In this document: in pieces, positions 42,713 to 51,068 of the stretch
Layout: each line of letters begins with the position of its first letter
How positions within the stretch are numbered: the first letter of the stretch is position 1
NCBI GenBank assembly: GCA_022446815.1
Contig: JAKVCD010000017.1
Coordinates: forward strand, 84,907 to 148,906
Reading direction: 5' to 3'
From: Planctomycetota bacterium
GTDB lineage: Bacteria; Planctomycetota; UBA1135; GCA-002686595
Length of the DNA stretch: 64,000 nt
Position numbers and translations under genes: made by a program
The notes under the pieces: generated by a model
Databases searched by the model: none
Told to the model about the DNA's origin: nothing
Seen by the model: the letters and a program-made list of their open reading frames with translations, nothing else

Positions 42713-43935
42713 GGGCTGCTGCGCTGCTGCTCGCGTTCACCACGACGGCTCCCCTACAAGACGAGGGCGACCCCGCGGCAGAAGCGCGCCGCCTCCTTGA
42801 AGTTGCTACGGAGGGCTCACCTCGCATCCGCACGCAAGCCTCCTTGCGGCTCGCTGCGATGGGAGAGGATGGTGCTGCAGTCGTACGAGAGCGTTTAGAG
42901 GCTGAGAGTGGCTACCTCTCCCTTGGGCCTGCCCTCTATGAAGCCCTCTCTGCCTTTGAAGACGAGCGCATGCGCGTCGCCCTCTGGGAGAGCCTCGACG
43001 ACGTTATGAACCCGTGGCGCCCAGCGGGCGCACGGGCCCTCGCGAAGACCGCAAAGATGGAGGAGCAGCCGCGCTTCCAAGCGCTGCTCACAGACCGAAT
43101 CTCAGCTGTGCGAGCTGAGGCCGTCGCGGGCGTCGCTGTGGGTGATGAGGCCCGCGCGAAGGAGGCTCTCCGCGCCTCTCTCATAGATCAGAACGGGCGC
43201 GTGCGCCGCCGCGCTGCGACGGCCCTAGCAAAGCTAGGTGAGCACGCAGCCCTTGCCTGGCTCATCGAGGATCTGCGGCGAGACGACTCATGGCTCGACA
43301 TGCGGCTAGGTCGCATAGCCCGAGCTGAGGCTGCTCAAGCTCTCGGTAAGCTCCTCGGCCGAGAGGCGATCGCTGGGTATAGCTCCCGCAGCGCGCCTGA
43401 CAGCGCTGAGGCGCAGGCGAAGATCCAAGCCCTAGAGGCTCGCTGCCGCGAGCTCGCAGGCGATGACTGGCCTGTCCTTCCTGACATCGCGCGAGCGCCA
43501 GGCGAGATCCAAGGCGAGGTCATCGGCGTCGAGCTGCTCTCTTGTCGTGAGGGCGAGCTCCTGCTGCGATGGACGACTGATGACAAGCTCGTGGTCGGTG
43601 AGGGAGACACAGACATCCGTGACCTCCCCGAGGGCTCCACAGCTCTGCTCCTCGAGCGCGCGCAAGAGGCCTTGGAGGTCCTGGGAAATACACGCGCCTA
43701 CGGAGACCCTGGGTGCGACCTCGAGCGCCATCACTTCAGGCTGCCAGGCTCAAGCCGCGCCTGGACGATCCAGCTCTCCAAGGGGCCAGAGGCCGTCCCC
43801 GACCTGCGCCCTGCCGCGCTCCACCCCGTCGCTGAGGCCATGATCCAGAGCGCGGGTGCAGCCGGACTGGAGCAGGGTTGGGAGGAGCAGATCAGGAGGA
43901 CCTTCGAGTCCCTCGGCGGCCCGCTGTCGGAGTGA
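42709..43935 (+). CDS. HEAT-repeat secreted protein
   Basis: 408 aa with a hydrophobic N terminus (MRAAALLLAFTTTAPLQD). Several HEAT-like helix pairs are visible between residues 25 and 220 (ASLRLAAMGEDGAAVVRERL; VRAEAVAGVAVGDEARAKEAL; RVRRRAATALAKLGEHAAL). The C-terminal 170 residues form a separate domain with alternating beta and helical segments. Scaffold proteins of this type are common in the periplasm of planctomycetes; no catalytic motif is seen. Translationally coupled to the DUF3299-like gene. Confidence 0.7.
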   Translation: MRAAALLLAFTTTAPLQDEGDPAAEARRLLEVATEGSPRIRTQASLRLAAMGEDGAAVVRERLEAESGYLSLGPALYEALSAFEDERMRVALWESLDDVMNPWRPAGARALAKTAKMEEQPRFQALLTDRISAVRAEAVAGVAVGDEARAKEALRASLIDQNGRVRRRAATALAKLGEHAALAWLIEDLRRDDSWLDMRLGRIARAEAAQALGKLLGREAIAGYSSRSAPDSAEAQAKIQALEARCRELAGDDWPVLPDIARAPGEIQGEVIGVELLSCREGELLLRWTTDDKLVVGEGDTDIRDLPEGSTALLLERAQEALEVLGNTRAYGDPGCDLERHHFRLPGSSRAWTIQLSKGPEAVPDLRPAALHPVAEAMIQSAGAAGLEQGWEEQIRRTFESLGGPLSE

Positions 43936-43936
43936 G

Positions 43937-44689
43937 TCAGTCGTCGTCTTTCGCGGTCAGTTCGAGCCCGAAGTCTGAAGGCTTAGAGTCGCTCCCGAGG
44001 GCCCTCATCAGCTGGTGCCAAGCGCTCGCGTCCCGCGTCTCCATCGGAGCGCGCGAGAAGACGCGCTCGATCATTCGCTCTGCGTCTGCCGCGACGCGCT
44101 CGGACTTCGCCACCTGGCCCGCGAGGATGTGCTTCAGGTGCGCCTTCAAGAACTCCCGCTGAGCACCCGTGAGGGGGTGACCTCCTGACTCGTTTGGCAG
44201 GCGCACCTCACCGCTGAAGAGCGGCTGCAAGACCACCCCTACAGCCATCGCAAGGTTGAGAGAGGTGTGCCGCTTGGAGGTACGGATGTGGATGAGTCGA
44301 TGGCAGAGAGCGGCCTCTTGGGCATCCATCCCCGCGGCCTCGTTCCCGAAGACGAGGGCGACGCGCTCGCTCTCTAGCTGCGCCCGCTCAGCGATGTCCT
44401 CTTTGACCTTCATCCAGTCTTCGAGGATCACGTTGTCCCGCCCGCGAGCTGTGAAGCCGACCACGTGAGTGCAGTCTTCGAGGGCCTCCTGGAGCGTCTC
44501 GACGACACGCAGCTCACGCAGGGCGTCCTCGACGCCGTGGGACATCTGAGTGAACTCAGGGTGGACCAAGAGCGCAGGGCGCTCAGGCTTCACTAGCACG
44601 ATCTCGCAGGGGCCGAAGTTCTCGACCACCCGCAGGATCATCCCGACGTTTCGAGGGCCTTGCGGCCTGCAGAGGATGACGCGCTTCAT
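43937..44689 (-). CDS. TrmH-family (SpoU/TrmJ-like) RNA 2'-O-methyltransferase
   Basis: 250 aa. SPOUT fold with the deep-knot motifs: N-terminal RPQGPRNVGMILRVVENFG, motif 2 RVALVFGNEAAGMDAQEAALC, and motif 3 HIRTSKRHTSLNLAMAVGVVLQPLF. Length and the RNVG start suit TrmJ/TrmH-type enzymes that 2'-O-methylate tRNA. Overlaps the threonine-dehydratase gene start by 4 bases. No extra RNA-binding domain. Confidence 0.88.
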   Translation of the reverse strand: MKRVILCRPQGPRNVGMILRVVENFGPCEIVLVKPERPALLVHPEFTQMSHGVEDALRELRVVETLQEALEDCTHVVGFTARGRDNVILEDWMKVKEDIAERAQLESERVALVFGNEAAGMDAQEAALCHRLIHIRTSKRHTSLNLAMAVGVVLQPLFSGEVRLPNESGGHPLTGAQREFLKAHLKHILAGQVAKSERVAADAERMIERVFSRAPMETRDASAWHQLMRALGSDSKPSDFGLELTAKDDD

Positions 44690-45666
44690 GCCTGTGCTCG
44701 GATCGCCTCCAGCTGCGCTGGGTCAGGGTTCCCGCCAGAGACGACGGCGACCACGCGGAGAGGGTCCGCTGCGCTGCGACCCTCGAGGAGCGCCTCAGGG
44801 AGACCGCCGCTCAAGACGAGCGCGGTGGTCGCCGCGCCTGCAGGCTCTACGACCTCACCTGTGCGAACGAGCGCGGCTTGGGCCGCGAAGGTGTCCTCAT
44901 CTCGTACGAGCAGCACGCCGTTCAAGGTCTCTAAGCAGGTCGCGATATTGACCGCGCCAGAGCTAGGTGGGCAGAGCCCCTGCACCTTGGTCGTGATCTC
45001 TTCTAGCGGCACCGGCGCGCCGCTCGCGAGCCCGCGACTCATCGAGGGTGCGCCCTCCGGCTCCACCCCGATGACCTGGACCTTCTCACCGAGGCTCTGA
45101 CGGACAGCGAGGGAGATCCCGGTGACGAGCCCACCACCGCCGACCGGCGCGAGGATGAGCTCCACCTCTGGATCTTGCTCCACGATCTCTATCCCGACCG
45201 TCCCAGCTCCCTGCAAGGTGCGCTCTGCGTCGTAGGGATGGATGAGCACCGCGCCTGCCGCGACACGCTCGGCGCACATCTCCTCAGCGAGCATGCGCGT
45301 CTCCCCGAGGACGACCTCAGCGCCGTGCTCGCGGCACGCGGCGATCTTGTTCGGGTAGGCGTCTGCGGGCATGACGATCGTCGCTGGGACGCCAGCGCGC
45401 TCAGCCGCCCAGCTGAGCGCCTTGCCGTGATTCCCCGAGCTGGTCGCTATCACCCCGCGAGTTCGCTCTTCCTCTGTGAGGAGCGAGACTTGGTTCCACG
45501 CCCCGCGCGACTTGAAAGAGCCCGTCACCTGCTGATTCTCCAGCTTCAGCCACAGCCGCACGCGCTCGTCCGGGACCTCAAAGGGGACGATCGGGGTCCG
45601 CGTGACGACGCCCTCGAGGCGCGCCACGGCTTCGCTGATCTGAACGTCTGTGCGAGCCTGAGTCAT
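44686..45666 (-). CDS. threonine dehydratase-like / serine racemase family PLP enzyme
   Basis: 326 aa from the ATG at 45666; the frame stays open to 46287, but those codons lie antisense to the divergent dus gene and are not part of it. Fold-type II PLP enzyme. The Schiff-base Lys is in VTGSFKSRGA (about residue 53), the Ser/Asn phosphate loop is ATSSGNHGKAL, and the tetraglycine loop is LAPVGGGGLVTG. No ACT regulatory domain is present, so it is the short catabolic-type or serine-racemase-type form. Removes water from threonine or serine, or racemises serine; the choice is not resolved by sequence. Confidence 0.87.
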   Translation of the reverse strand: MTQARTDVQISEAVARLEGVVTRTPIVPFEVPDERVRLWLKLENQQVTGSFKSRGAWNQVSLLTEEERTRGVIATSSGNHGKALSWAAERAGVPATIVMPADAYPNKIAACREHGAEVVLGETRMLAEEMCAERVAAGAVLIHPYDAERTLQGAGTVGIEIVEQDPEVELILAPVGGGGLVTGISLAVRQSLGEKVQVIGVEPEGAPSMSRGLASGAPVPLEEITTKVQGLCPPSSGAVNIATCLETLNGVLLVRDEDTFAAQAALVRTGEVVEPAGAATTALVLSGGLPEALLEGRSAADPLRVVAVVSGGNPDPAQLEAIRAQA

Positions 45667-45724
45667 CTCCGGGAGGATAGCGGATCGACAGCGTGAGCGG
45701 ACGAGGTCAACATAGGTAGCGTCC

Positions 45725-46696
45725 ATGAGTCTCCAAGCCCACCAAGACCGACACGCCACAGCCAGCGCGCCCGCGCTCCCTTTTACAGGGCCTTGGCTGC
45801 TCGCCCCGATGGAGGGCGTCACGGAGCCGGTGTTCTTAGAGCTCGTCCTGAGCCGTAACTCGGCCGAGCACCTAGGAGGTGCCTTCACCGAGTTCGTACG
45901 GGTCACAGACCACCCGATCCCCAAGAAGCGCCTCGCGGCCCGACTCGCGCTCGCCCCCTTCAAGGCGCCTGTGGGACTCCAGCTCATGGGCGCAGACCTC
46001 GCGGCCCTCGCAGAGACAGCGCGCAACGCTGAAGAGGCCGGAGCGCCGATCCTTGACCTCAACTTTGGCTGCCCCGCTAAGGGTGCGCTGCGTGGGTGCG
46101 CAGGCTCAGCGACCCTCACCGACCCATCGCGCGTCGAGGAGATCGTGCAGGCCTGTCGAGCAGCTGTCTCAGAGATCCCTGTCACGGCCAAGATGCGCGC
46201 GGGCTTTGACGACGACACCCTGCTAGAGGAAAACGTGCGCGCTGCGGAGGCTGGTGGTGCAGCGCTCGTCACCGTCCATTGCCGCACGAAGGCAGAGCGC
46301 TATTGCCCGGAGCTCGACTGGACCCGCCTCGCTAGAGCAGTCGAAGCAGCAGAGGGGCCGGTCTGTGGGAACGGAGGCGTGAAGACACACGCCGACCTCG
46401 AGCGCATGAGACGTGAGACGGGCTGCCAGCTGGTCATGGTCGGTCACGGCGCGCTCGCTAACCCTTGGATTTTCTCAGGCGTCAGGGTCAACCCCGCCGA
46501 AGCAGCGCGCTTCCTCTTGGAGTACTCGGAGAGGCTCTGCGCCTCCGGCGCCCCGACCAAGGGCAGCGTACAGCGGGTCAAGCAGCTGCTCGTCCACTGG
46601 ACCGCCGGGGGGCTCTGTGAAGATCGAGCGAGCTGGCTCCGAGAGCGCGACCCTGAGGCCCTGCTCTCTAGGCTTCGTGAGGTTGCCTCTTCCTGA
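45725..46696 (+). CDS. tRNA-dihydrouridine synthase
   Basis: 323 aa FMN-dependent TIM-barrel enzyme. N-terminal signature WLLAPMEGVTEPVF, LQLMGADLAALAETARNAEEAGAPILDLNFGCPAKG with the catalytic Cys in NFGCPAK, AKMRAGFDDDTL, TVHCRTKAERY, GNGGVKTHADLERM and MVGHGALANPWIF. Reduces uridine in tRNA D loops. The subtype (DusA, B or C) is not assigned. Divergent from the threonine-dehydratase-like gene. Confidence 0.88.
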   Translation: MSLQAHQDRHATASAPALPFTGPWLLAPMEGVTEPVFLELVLSRNSAEHLGGAFTEFVRVTDHPIPKKRLAARLALAPFKAPVGLQLMGADLAALAETARNAEEAGAPILDLNFGCPAKGALRGCAGSATLTDPSRVEEIVQACRAAVSEIPVTAKMRAGFDDDTLLEENVRAAEAGGAALVTVHCRTKAERYCPELDWTRLARAVEAAEGPVCGNGGVKTHADLERMRRETGCQLVMVGHGALANPWIFSGVRVNPAEAARFLLEYSERLCASGAPTKGSVQRVKQLLVHWTAGGLCEDRASWLRERDPEALLSRLREVASS

Positions 46697-46805
46697 TGCG
46701 CAGTCGGTCAGGCACAGAAGCTGGCTTCGGAAGCTACACTGGGCGCGCTAAGCAGCAGGCCTCACCTGCGACGATTGTCATATCCAATCGAGAGAGCATC
46801 TCCCC

Positions 46806-47264
46806 ATGAAGATCACTGACGGCATCTACGTAGAGCTCGACTACCAGCTCCTCGACCGCGAGGGAGAGGTCATTGAAACCAGCGACGACGCTGGGAGGCT
46901 CGTCTATACCCACGGCGCCGAGGAGATCCCGCCCCCGCTAGAGGCCGCTCTCGAGGGCGCCAGCGAGGGTGACATCCGTGAGGTCCGCCTCGAGCCCGCG
47001 GACGCCTTCGGAGAACGAGACCTCGAGTCCATCTTCAGCGTCCCCACGGACTTGCTCGGGGAGGACGCCGTCCCTCGCTCCGGGGATTGGATCGACATGG
47101 TGGTGGAGCCCGAGGACGGTGATGAGTTCACAGAGCCTTATGAGCTCGAGGCCCAGGTCGTCTCCGTCGAAGATGACGCAGTCATCCTCGACACAAATCA
47201 CCCTCTCGCAGGCCAAGAGGTCACTTTTCAAGTGACTGTCGCCACGGTCTCTAAGCCCGAGTGA
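46806..47264 (+). CDS. slyD: FKBP-type peptidyl-prolyl isomerase, SlyD-like
   Basis: 152 aa. The SlyD-type FKBP core with the inserted-in-flap domain: GIYVELDYQLLDREGEVIETSDDAGRLVYTHGAEEIPPPLEAALEGASEGDIREVRLEPADAFGERD, then a beta-rich IF region, and VILDTNHPLAGQEVTFQVTV as the closing segment. The His/Cys-rich metal tail of E. coli SlyD is missing. Cytoplasmic prolyl isomerase and chaperone. Confidence 0.9.
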   Translation: MKITDGIYVELDYQLLDREGEVIETSDDAGRLVYTHGAEEIPPPLEAALEGASEGDIREVRLEPADAFGERDLESIFSVPTDLLGEDAVPRSGDWIDMVVEPEDGDEFTEPYELEAQVVSVEDDAVILDTNHPLAGQEVTFQVTVATVSKPE

Positions 47265-47295
47265 CGCGCTCCTCTCTTGGGGCTAGGCTTCGGCA

Positions 47296-48306
47296 GTGAT
47301 CACGCCCCAAATCCTCGACCCGCGGCGCCCCTTGGCGCTCCCTGCCGGAGCTCCGCCGCTCCTCGCTGTAGTCGTCGACACCGAAGAGGAGTTCAACTGG
47401 AGCGCGCCCTTCGATCGCGACGCGACCTCCGTTGAGGCGCTGAGGGAGCTCTACAGATTCCAAGAGGTCTGCACTGAGCATGAGGTCGTCCCCACCTACG
47501 TCTGTGATTGGCCCGTCGTCACGTCAGGAGAGGGAGCGCGGGCGCTCGGCGAACACCTCAACCTCGGGCGCTGTGAGGTCGGTGCACACCTCCACCCCTG
47601 GGTGACGCCCCCGCATGTTGAGGAGGTCACAGACCACAACTCCTATCCCGGGAACCTCGCCCCAGATCTTGAGCGTGAGAAGCTCGAGGGGCTCACTGGA
47701 GCGATCGAAGAGCACTTCGGTAAGCGCCCCGTGGTCTACCGAGCCGGGCGCTACGGCCTCGGACCTCGCACTGCCGAAGCCCTCGTCGCGTTGGGCTATA
47801 CGGTAGACGTCTCCCCCCTAGCCGGCTTCGACCTGAGCAAAGACGGAGGTCCGGACTGGTCCGACCTCGACGCTGCTCCCTACTCCTTCGGGCCTAGCGG
47901 CGCCCTCTTGGGTTTGCCAGCCACCGGCGGCTACGCAGGTTGGCTCGCTGGTGGAGGCGCGCTGCATCGCGCGCTGCACGGCCCCCTACCACGCGCGCTG
48001 AGGCTCCCTGGGATCTTGAGCCGGCTCGGAGCCTTTGAGCGCCTCGCGCTCTCTCCTGAAGGCTTCACTCTCGCCCACATGCAGCGCCTCACCCGCGCCC
48101 TCTTCTCGCGCGGGCGGCGGGTCTTCCAGCTCTCACTGCACAGCCCCTCCATGCTGCCAGGCTGCACTTCCTACGCTCAAAATCCCCAAGAACGGGACGA
48201 ACTGCTCGCTCGCTGTTCGGGTTACTTCCGTTGGTTCCGAGAGGAGATGGGGGGAGAGGTGGTCACGGCCAGCTCTCTCCCTCAAAGACTGGAAGCCTCT
48301 GCGTGA
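47296..48306 (+). CDS. WalW-like polysaccharide deacetylase-family protein
   Basis: 336 aa, GTG start. NodB-like TIM barrel: LLAVVVDTEEEFNW holds the metal-binding Asp (VDTEEEF), VPTYVCDWPVV, GAHLHPWVTPP is the His-based metal site, and YRAGRYGLGPRTAEAL and SLHSPSMLPG complete the fold. Close to WalW/LpsB-type proteins encoded beside LPS or surface-polysaccharide genes. Its stop overlaps the GTG start of a carbamoyltransferase (GTGA), so the pair likely decorates the same glycan. Confidence 0.8.
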   Translation: MITPQILDPRRPLALPAGAPPLLAVVVDTEEEFNWSAPFDRDATSVEALRELYRFQEVCTEHEVVPTYVCDWPVVTSGEGARALGEHLNLGRCEVGAHLHPWVTPPHVEEVTDHNSYPGNLAPDLEREKLEGLTGAIEEHFGKRPVVYRAGRYGLGPRTAEALVALGYTVDVSPLAGFDLSKDGGPDWSDLDAAPYSFGPSGALLGLPATGGYAGWLAGGGALHRALHGPLPRALRLPGILSRLGAFERLALSPEGFTLAHMQRLTRALFSRGRRVFQLSLHSPSMLPGCTSYAQNPQERDELLARCSGYFRWFREEMGGEVVTASSLPQRLEASA

Positions 48307-50120
48307 AGATCCTCGGTATTTCCCCCCTCGACAAGGACGCCTCTGCCTCCCTCGTCGAAGACGGTCGCCTGCTCTTCGGTGCTGGCGAAGAGCGCTTCAG
48401 CCGCGTGAAGCAGCACGCTGGCTTCCCAGCCCTCGCGATCCGCGCCGCCCTCGAGGCTACGAACACGGACCCTGCGGAGCTCGATCAGGTCGCCTACCCA
48501 TTCCTGACCTCCGAGCGCGAGGCTAAGCACATCAGGGACGCGATGACCTCAGAGCGCTCCCTCGCGCGCGACGGCGCCTCTGCCAGTGAGCTCAAGCGGC
48601 TCATCACCGCGGCGAAGGCCCGAGTACCTGAGCGAAGCGCGCCGGTACATGGCCTCGCCTCCGCCAATCAGCGCGTCGAGCGCCCGCTCTTCAAGCGCCT
48701 CGCCTATGACCTCCTCGGCGTCTCATCTCTCTCGACGAAGGTGGCGCTGCGACACTCCGCGAGCTGGGCCGAGCGCGCGATCCAAGAGCACGCCCGCTGG
48801 TCTGAAGAGCTCTTGACCGGTCTCAAGGAGCTTGGGCTCGAGAACAAGGTCAAGCGCTACGAGCACCACCTCTCACACGCTGCGAACGCTTACCTCGCGA
48901 GCGGCTTTGATCGCGCCCTGGTGCTCACGCTCGACGGCTATGGCTCTGGGCTGGCAGGCTCAGTCGGTGTCGGCGAGGGCGGCCACCTCAAGCGGCAGCA
49001 CGGCCTGCGCTTCCCCTACTCCCTCGGCACCTTCTACGAGATGGTGACGAGCGCGCTCGGGTATCACCCCGATCGCCATGCAGGGAAGATCGTCGGCTTG
49101 GCCGCCTACGGAGACCCCGCGATCCTCGACGAGGTCGTCTCCCACCGCTTCCACCACGAGGGCGGCGGCTTCCGCATCGACCAGAACCTCAACCCCTTCT
49201 TCGCGAGACACCTCGCGGTCAACTTCCCCATGGTCGATGTCGCCGCGGCCTGGCAGTTCGTCTTGGAGAAGGTCGCCGTGCGCCTCGTCGAGCACTGGGC
49301 GGGCATTCTTGGCTGCTCCAACGTCGTGCTCTCAGGCGGCGTCACCGCGAACGTGAAGATGAACCAGCGCATTCACGAGGCGGAGGGGATCGAGGGGATC
49401 TTCATCTATCCCAACATGGGCGACGGAGGCTGCGGCAGCGGGATTGCGATGCACCAGTCGTGGCCTGGCGGCGAGCCTGTCCCCTTCGAAACCGCCTACC
49501 AAGGCCCTGAGTTCACCGAAGACGAGTACCTCAAGGCGATTCAGGCGGCGGGCCTTGAGGTCGAGCGCCCTGACCACATGGCTGCGGAGGTCGCCGACCT
49601 CATCCACAACGGCTCTGTGGTGGCTCGCTTCGACGGCCGCATGGAATATGGACCGCGAGCCCTCGGTAACCGCTCGATCCTCTATCACGGCAGAGAGCCT
49701 GAGGTGAACCAGTGGCTCAACCAGCGCCTCGGGCGCACGGAGTTCATGCCCTTCGCGCCGGTCACCCTCTATGAAGAGCGCCACAAGTGCTACCGCAATC
49801 TGAGCGGCGCGGAGCATACAGCCGAGTTCATGACCATCACCTTCGACTGCACAGACTTCATGAAGGAGTCATGCCCCGCAGCAGTGCACGTGGACGGCAC
49901 CGCCCGCCCGCAGCTCATCCGCCGAGAGAAGAACCCGGTGTACTACGACATCGTCGCCGAGTATCAGAAGCTCTCAGGCATCCCCTGCCTGATCAACACC
50001 AGCTTCAATATGCACGAGGAGCCGATCGTCTGCACTCCAGACGACGCCGTGCGCGCCTTCCTCGACGGCCGCTTGGACGTGCTGTCGATGGGGCCCTTCT
50101 TGGTCCGACGCCCCGACTAG
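48303..50120 (+). CDS. NodU/CmcH-type carbamoyltransferase
   Basis: 605 aa from the GTG at 48303. Actin-like ATPase fold: MKILGISPLDKDASASLVEDGRLLFGAGEERFSR at the N terminus, HHLSHAANAYLASGFDRALVLTLDGYGSG, the phosphate motif LSGGVTANVKMNQRI, RMEYGPRALGNRSILY, LGRTEFMPFAPV and FNMHEEPIVCTPDDAVRAFL. The family transfers carbamoyl from carbamoyl phosphate via a carbamoyl-AMP intermediate to a hydroxyl on a sugar, lipid or antibiotic. Adjacent WalW-like gene suggests a surface-glycan acceptor. Converges on the TorF-like gene one base downstream. Confidence 0.9.
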   Translation: MKILGISPLDKDASASLVEDGRLLFGAGEERFSRVKQHAGFPALAIRAALEATNTDPAELDQVAYPFLTSEREAKHIRDAMTSERSLARDGASASELKRLITAAKARVPERSAPVHGLASANQRVERPLFKRLAYDLLGVSSLSTKVALRHSASWAERAIQEHARWSEELLTGLKELGLENKVKRYEHHLSHAANAYLASGFDRALVLTLDGYGSGLAGSVGVGEGGHLKRQHGLRFPYSLGTFYEMVTSALGYHPDRHAGKIVGLAAYGDPAILDEVVSHRFHHEGGGFRIDQNLNPFFARHLAVNFPMVDVAAAWQFVLEKVAVRLVEHWAGILGCSNVVLSGGVTANVKMNQRIHEAEGIEGIFIYPNMGDGGCGSGIAMHQSWPGGEPVPFETAYQGPEFTEDEYLKAIQAAGLEVERPDHMAAEVADLIHNGSVVARFDGRMEYGPRALGNRSILYHGREPEVNQWLNQRLGRTEFMPFAPVTLYEERHKCYRNLSGAEHTAEFMTITFDCTDFMKESCPAAVHVDGTARPQLIRREKNPVYYDIVAEYQKLSGIPCLINTSFNMHEEPIVCTPDDAVRAFLDGRLDVLSMGPFLVRRPD

Positions 50121-50121
50121 C

Positions 50122-50901
50122 TCAGAACATCCAGCGCAGGCCGACGCCTAGCCAGAGGTTCGCGTCATCTCGGCCAGCAGCCTTGAGGCTGTCGGCGAGG
50201 GCGCTTGAGACGAGCGTGCTCCCCGCCAAAGTCCCTGTAATGTCTAAGGTCGGGGTGTAGCGCCAACGCATGACTGCCTCAGCGGTCAGGTCTGCGAAGC
50301 CCGCCTCATCAGCGCCGTAGAGCAGCGCGGACTGATCCTTGTCGGCGTAGGCGAGGTGGTACGCAGTCTCAAGGCTCAAGCCGTCTTCGAGCTCCCAGCC
50401 GCGGACTAAGCCCACCTGGGTGTAGAGGCCGTCGCCATCCTCGAGGTCGTAGTACGCCGAAAAGACCGGGCGCATACCGAAGAACTCAGCGGTGAGCGCG
50501 TACCTCAGCTTCGCCTCGTTCGTGTCGCCATAACCGTCGATGTTCGGATAGCTCCTGTTCACTACTGCGGCGCTGAAGGTCCCGTCATGTAGGTCCCAGA
50601 TCCAAGTGGGCTCGAGCTCGACGCGAGTGATCTGACCCCCGTTGCCGTCGGGGAAGACTCCGTCCCCAGAGTCGTTGGTGCCGTCCGCGTTCATGAAGCT
50701 CCCCAAGCGGAAGCGCTGGCCCTCGCCTAAATCCACAGCCCAAGCAGAGAGCGCTTGGAGCGCCTTGCCGTCCGTCTGGCTGACGCCACGGAAGACGTGC
50801 TGAGAGAGGACACGCACCTCAGCATCAACCCTCGGAGGCTCGCTGACGGTGGCGCAGGAGGAGGCGAAGGCGAGGAGGGCGGCGGTGAGGGTCCTGGGCA
50901 T
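50122..50901 (-). CDS. TorF-family putative porin
   Basis: 259 aa. The signal sequence (LLAFASSCATVSEPP) has a possible lipobox. The N-terminal DAEVRVLSQHVFRGVSQTDGKALQALSAWAV is the phrase VxRGxSQTDGxPALQ of TorF proteins. The rest is alternating amphipathic strands ending in an aromatic C terminus (LWLGVGLRWMF), as beta-barrel outer-membrane proteins do. Predicted outer-membrane channel; substrate unknown. TTTTTTT-like AT-rich DNA just upstream may mark its promoter. Confidence 0.75.
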   Translation of the reverse strand: MPRTLTAALLAFASSCATVSEPPRVDAEVRVLSQHVFRGVSQTDGKALQALSAWAVDLGEGQRFRLGSFMNADGTNDSGDGVFPDGNGGQITRVELEPTWIWDLHDGTFSAAVVNRSYPNIDGYGDTNEAKLRYALTAEFFGMRPVFSAYYDLEDGDGLYTQVGLVRGWELEDGLSLETAYHLAYADKDQSALLYGADEAGFADLTAEAVMRWRYTPTLDITGTLAGSTLVSSALADSLKAAGRDDANLWLGVGLRWMF

Positions 50902-51068
50902 GGTGTTTTTTTGTCTAGGTGGCAGAGCGAACGACCGAGTGTGAGGGCAAGGGGCGATTTACCGCAAGGGCCGCTCCACGATCTCCTCCCGCACCCAAGT
51001 ATTCGGATATCCTAAAGTGTGCTAATTGCACTCCATGAGCGTCCCCAGCCACCCTCACGTGGCGGCTC

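Noticed and set aside
45667-46287. Upstream open frame in the same phase as the threonine dehydratase-like gene
   Set aside because: It lies antisense to the dus gene; homology begins at the ATG at 45666.
48231-48302. Upstream start for the carbamoyltransferase
   Set aside because: Those codons overlap the end of the WalW-like gene in another phase; the family start is MKILGIS at the GTG 48303.
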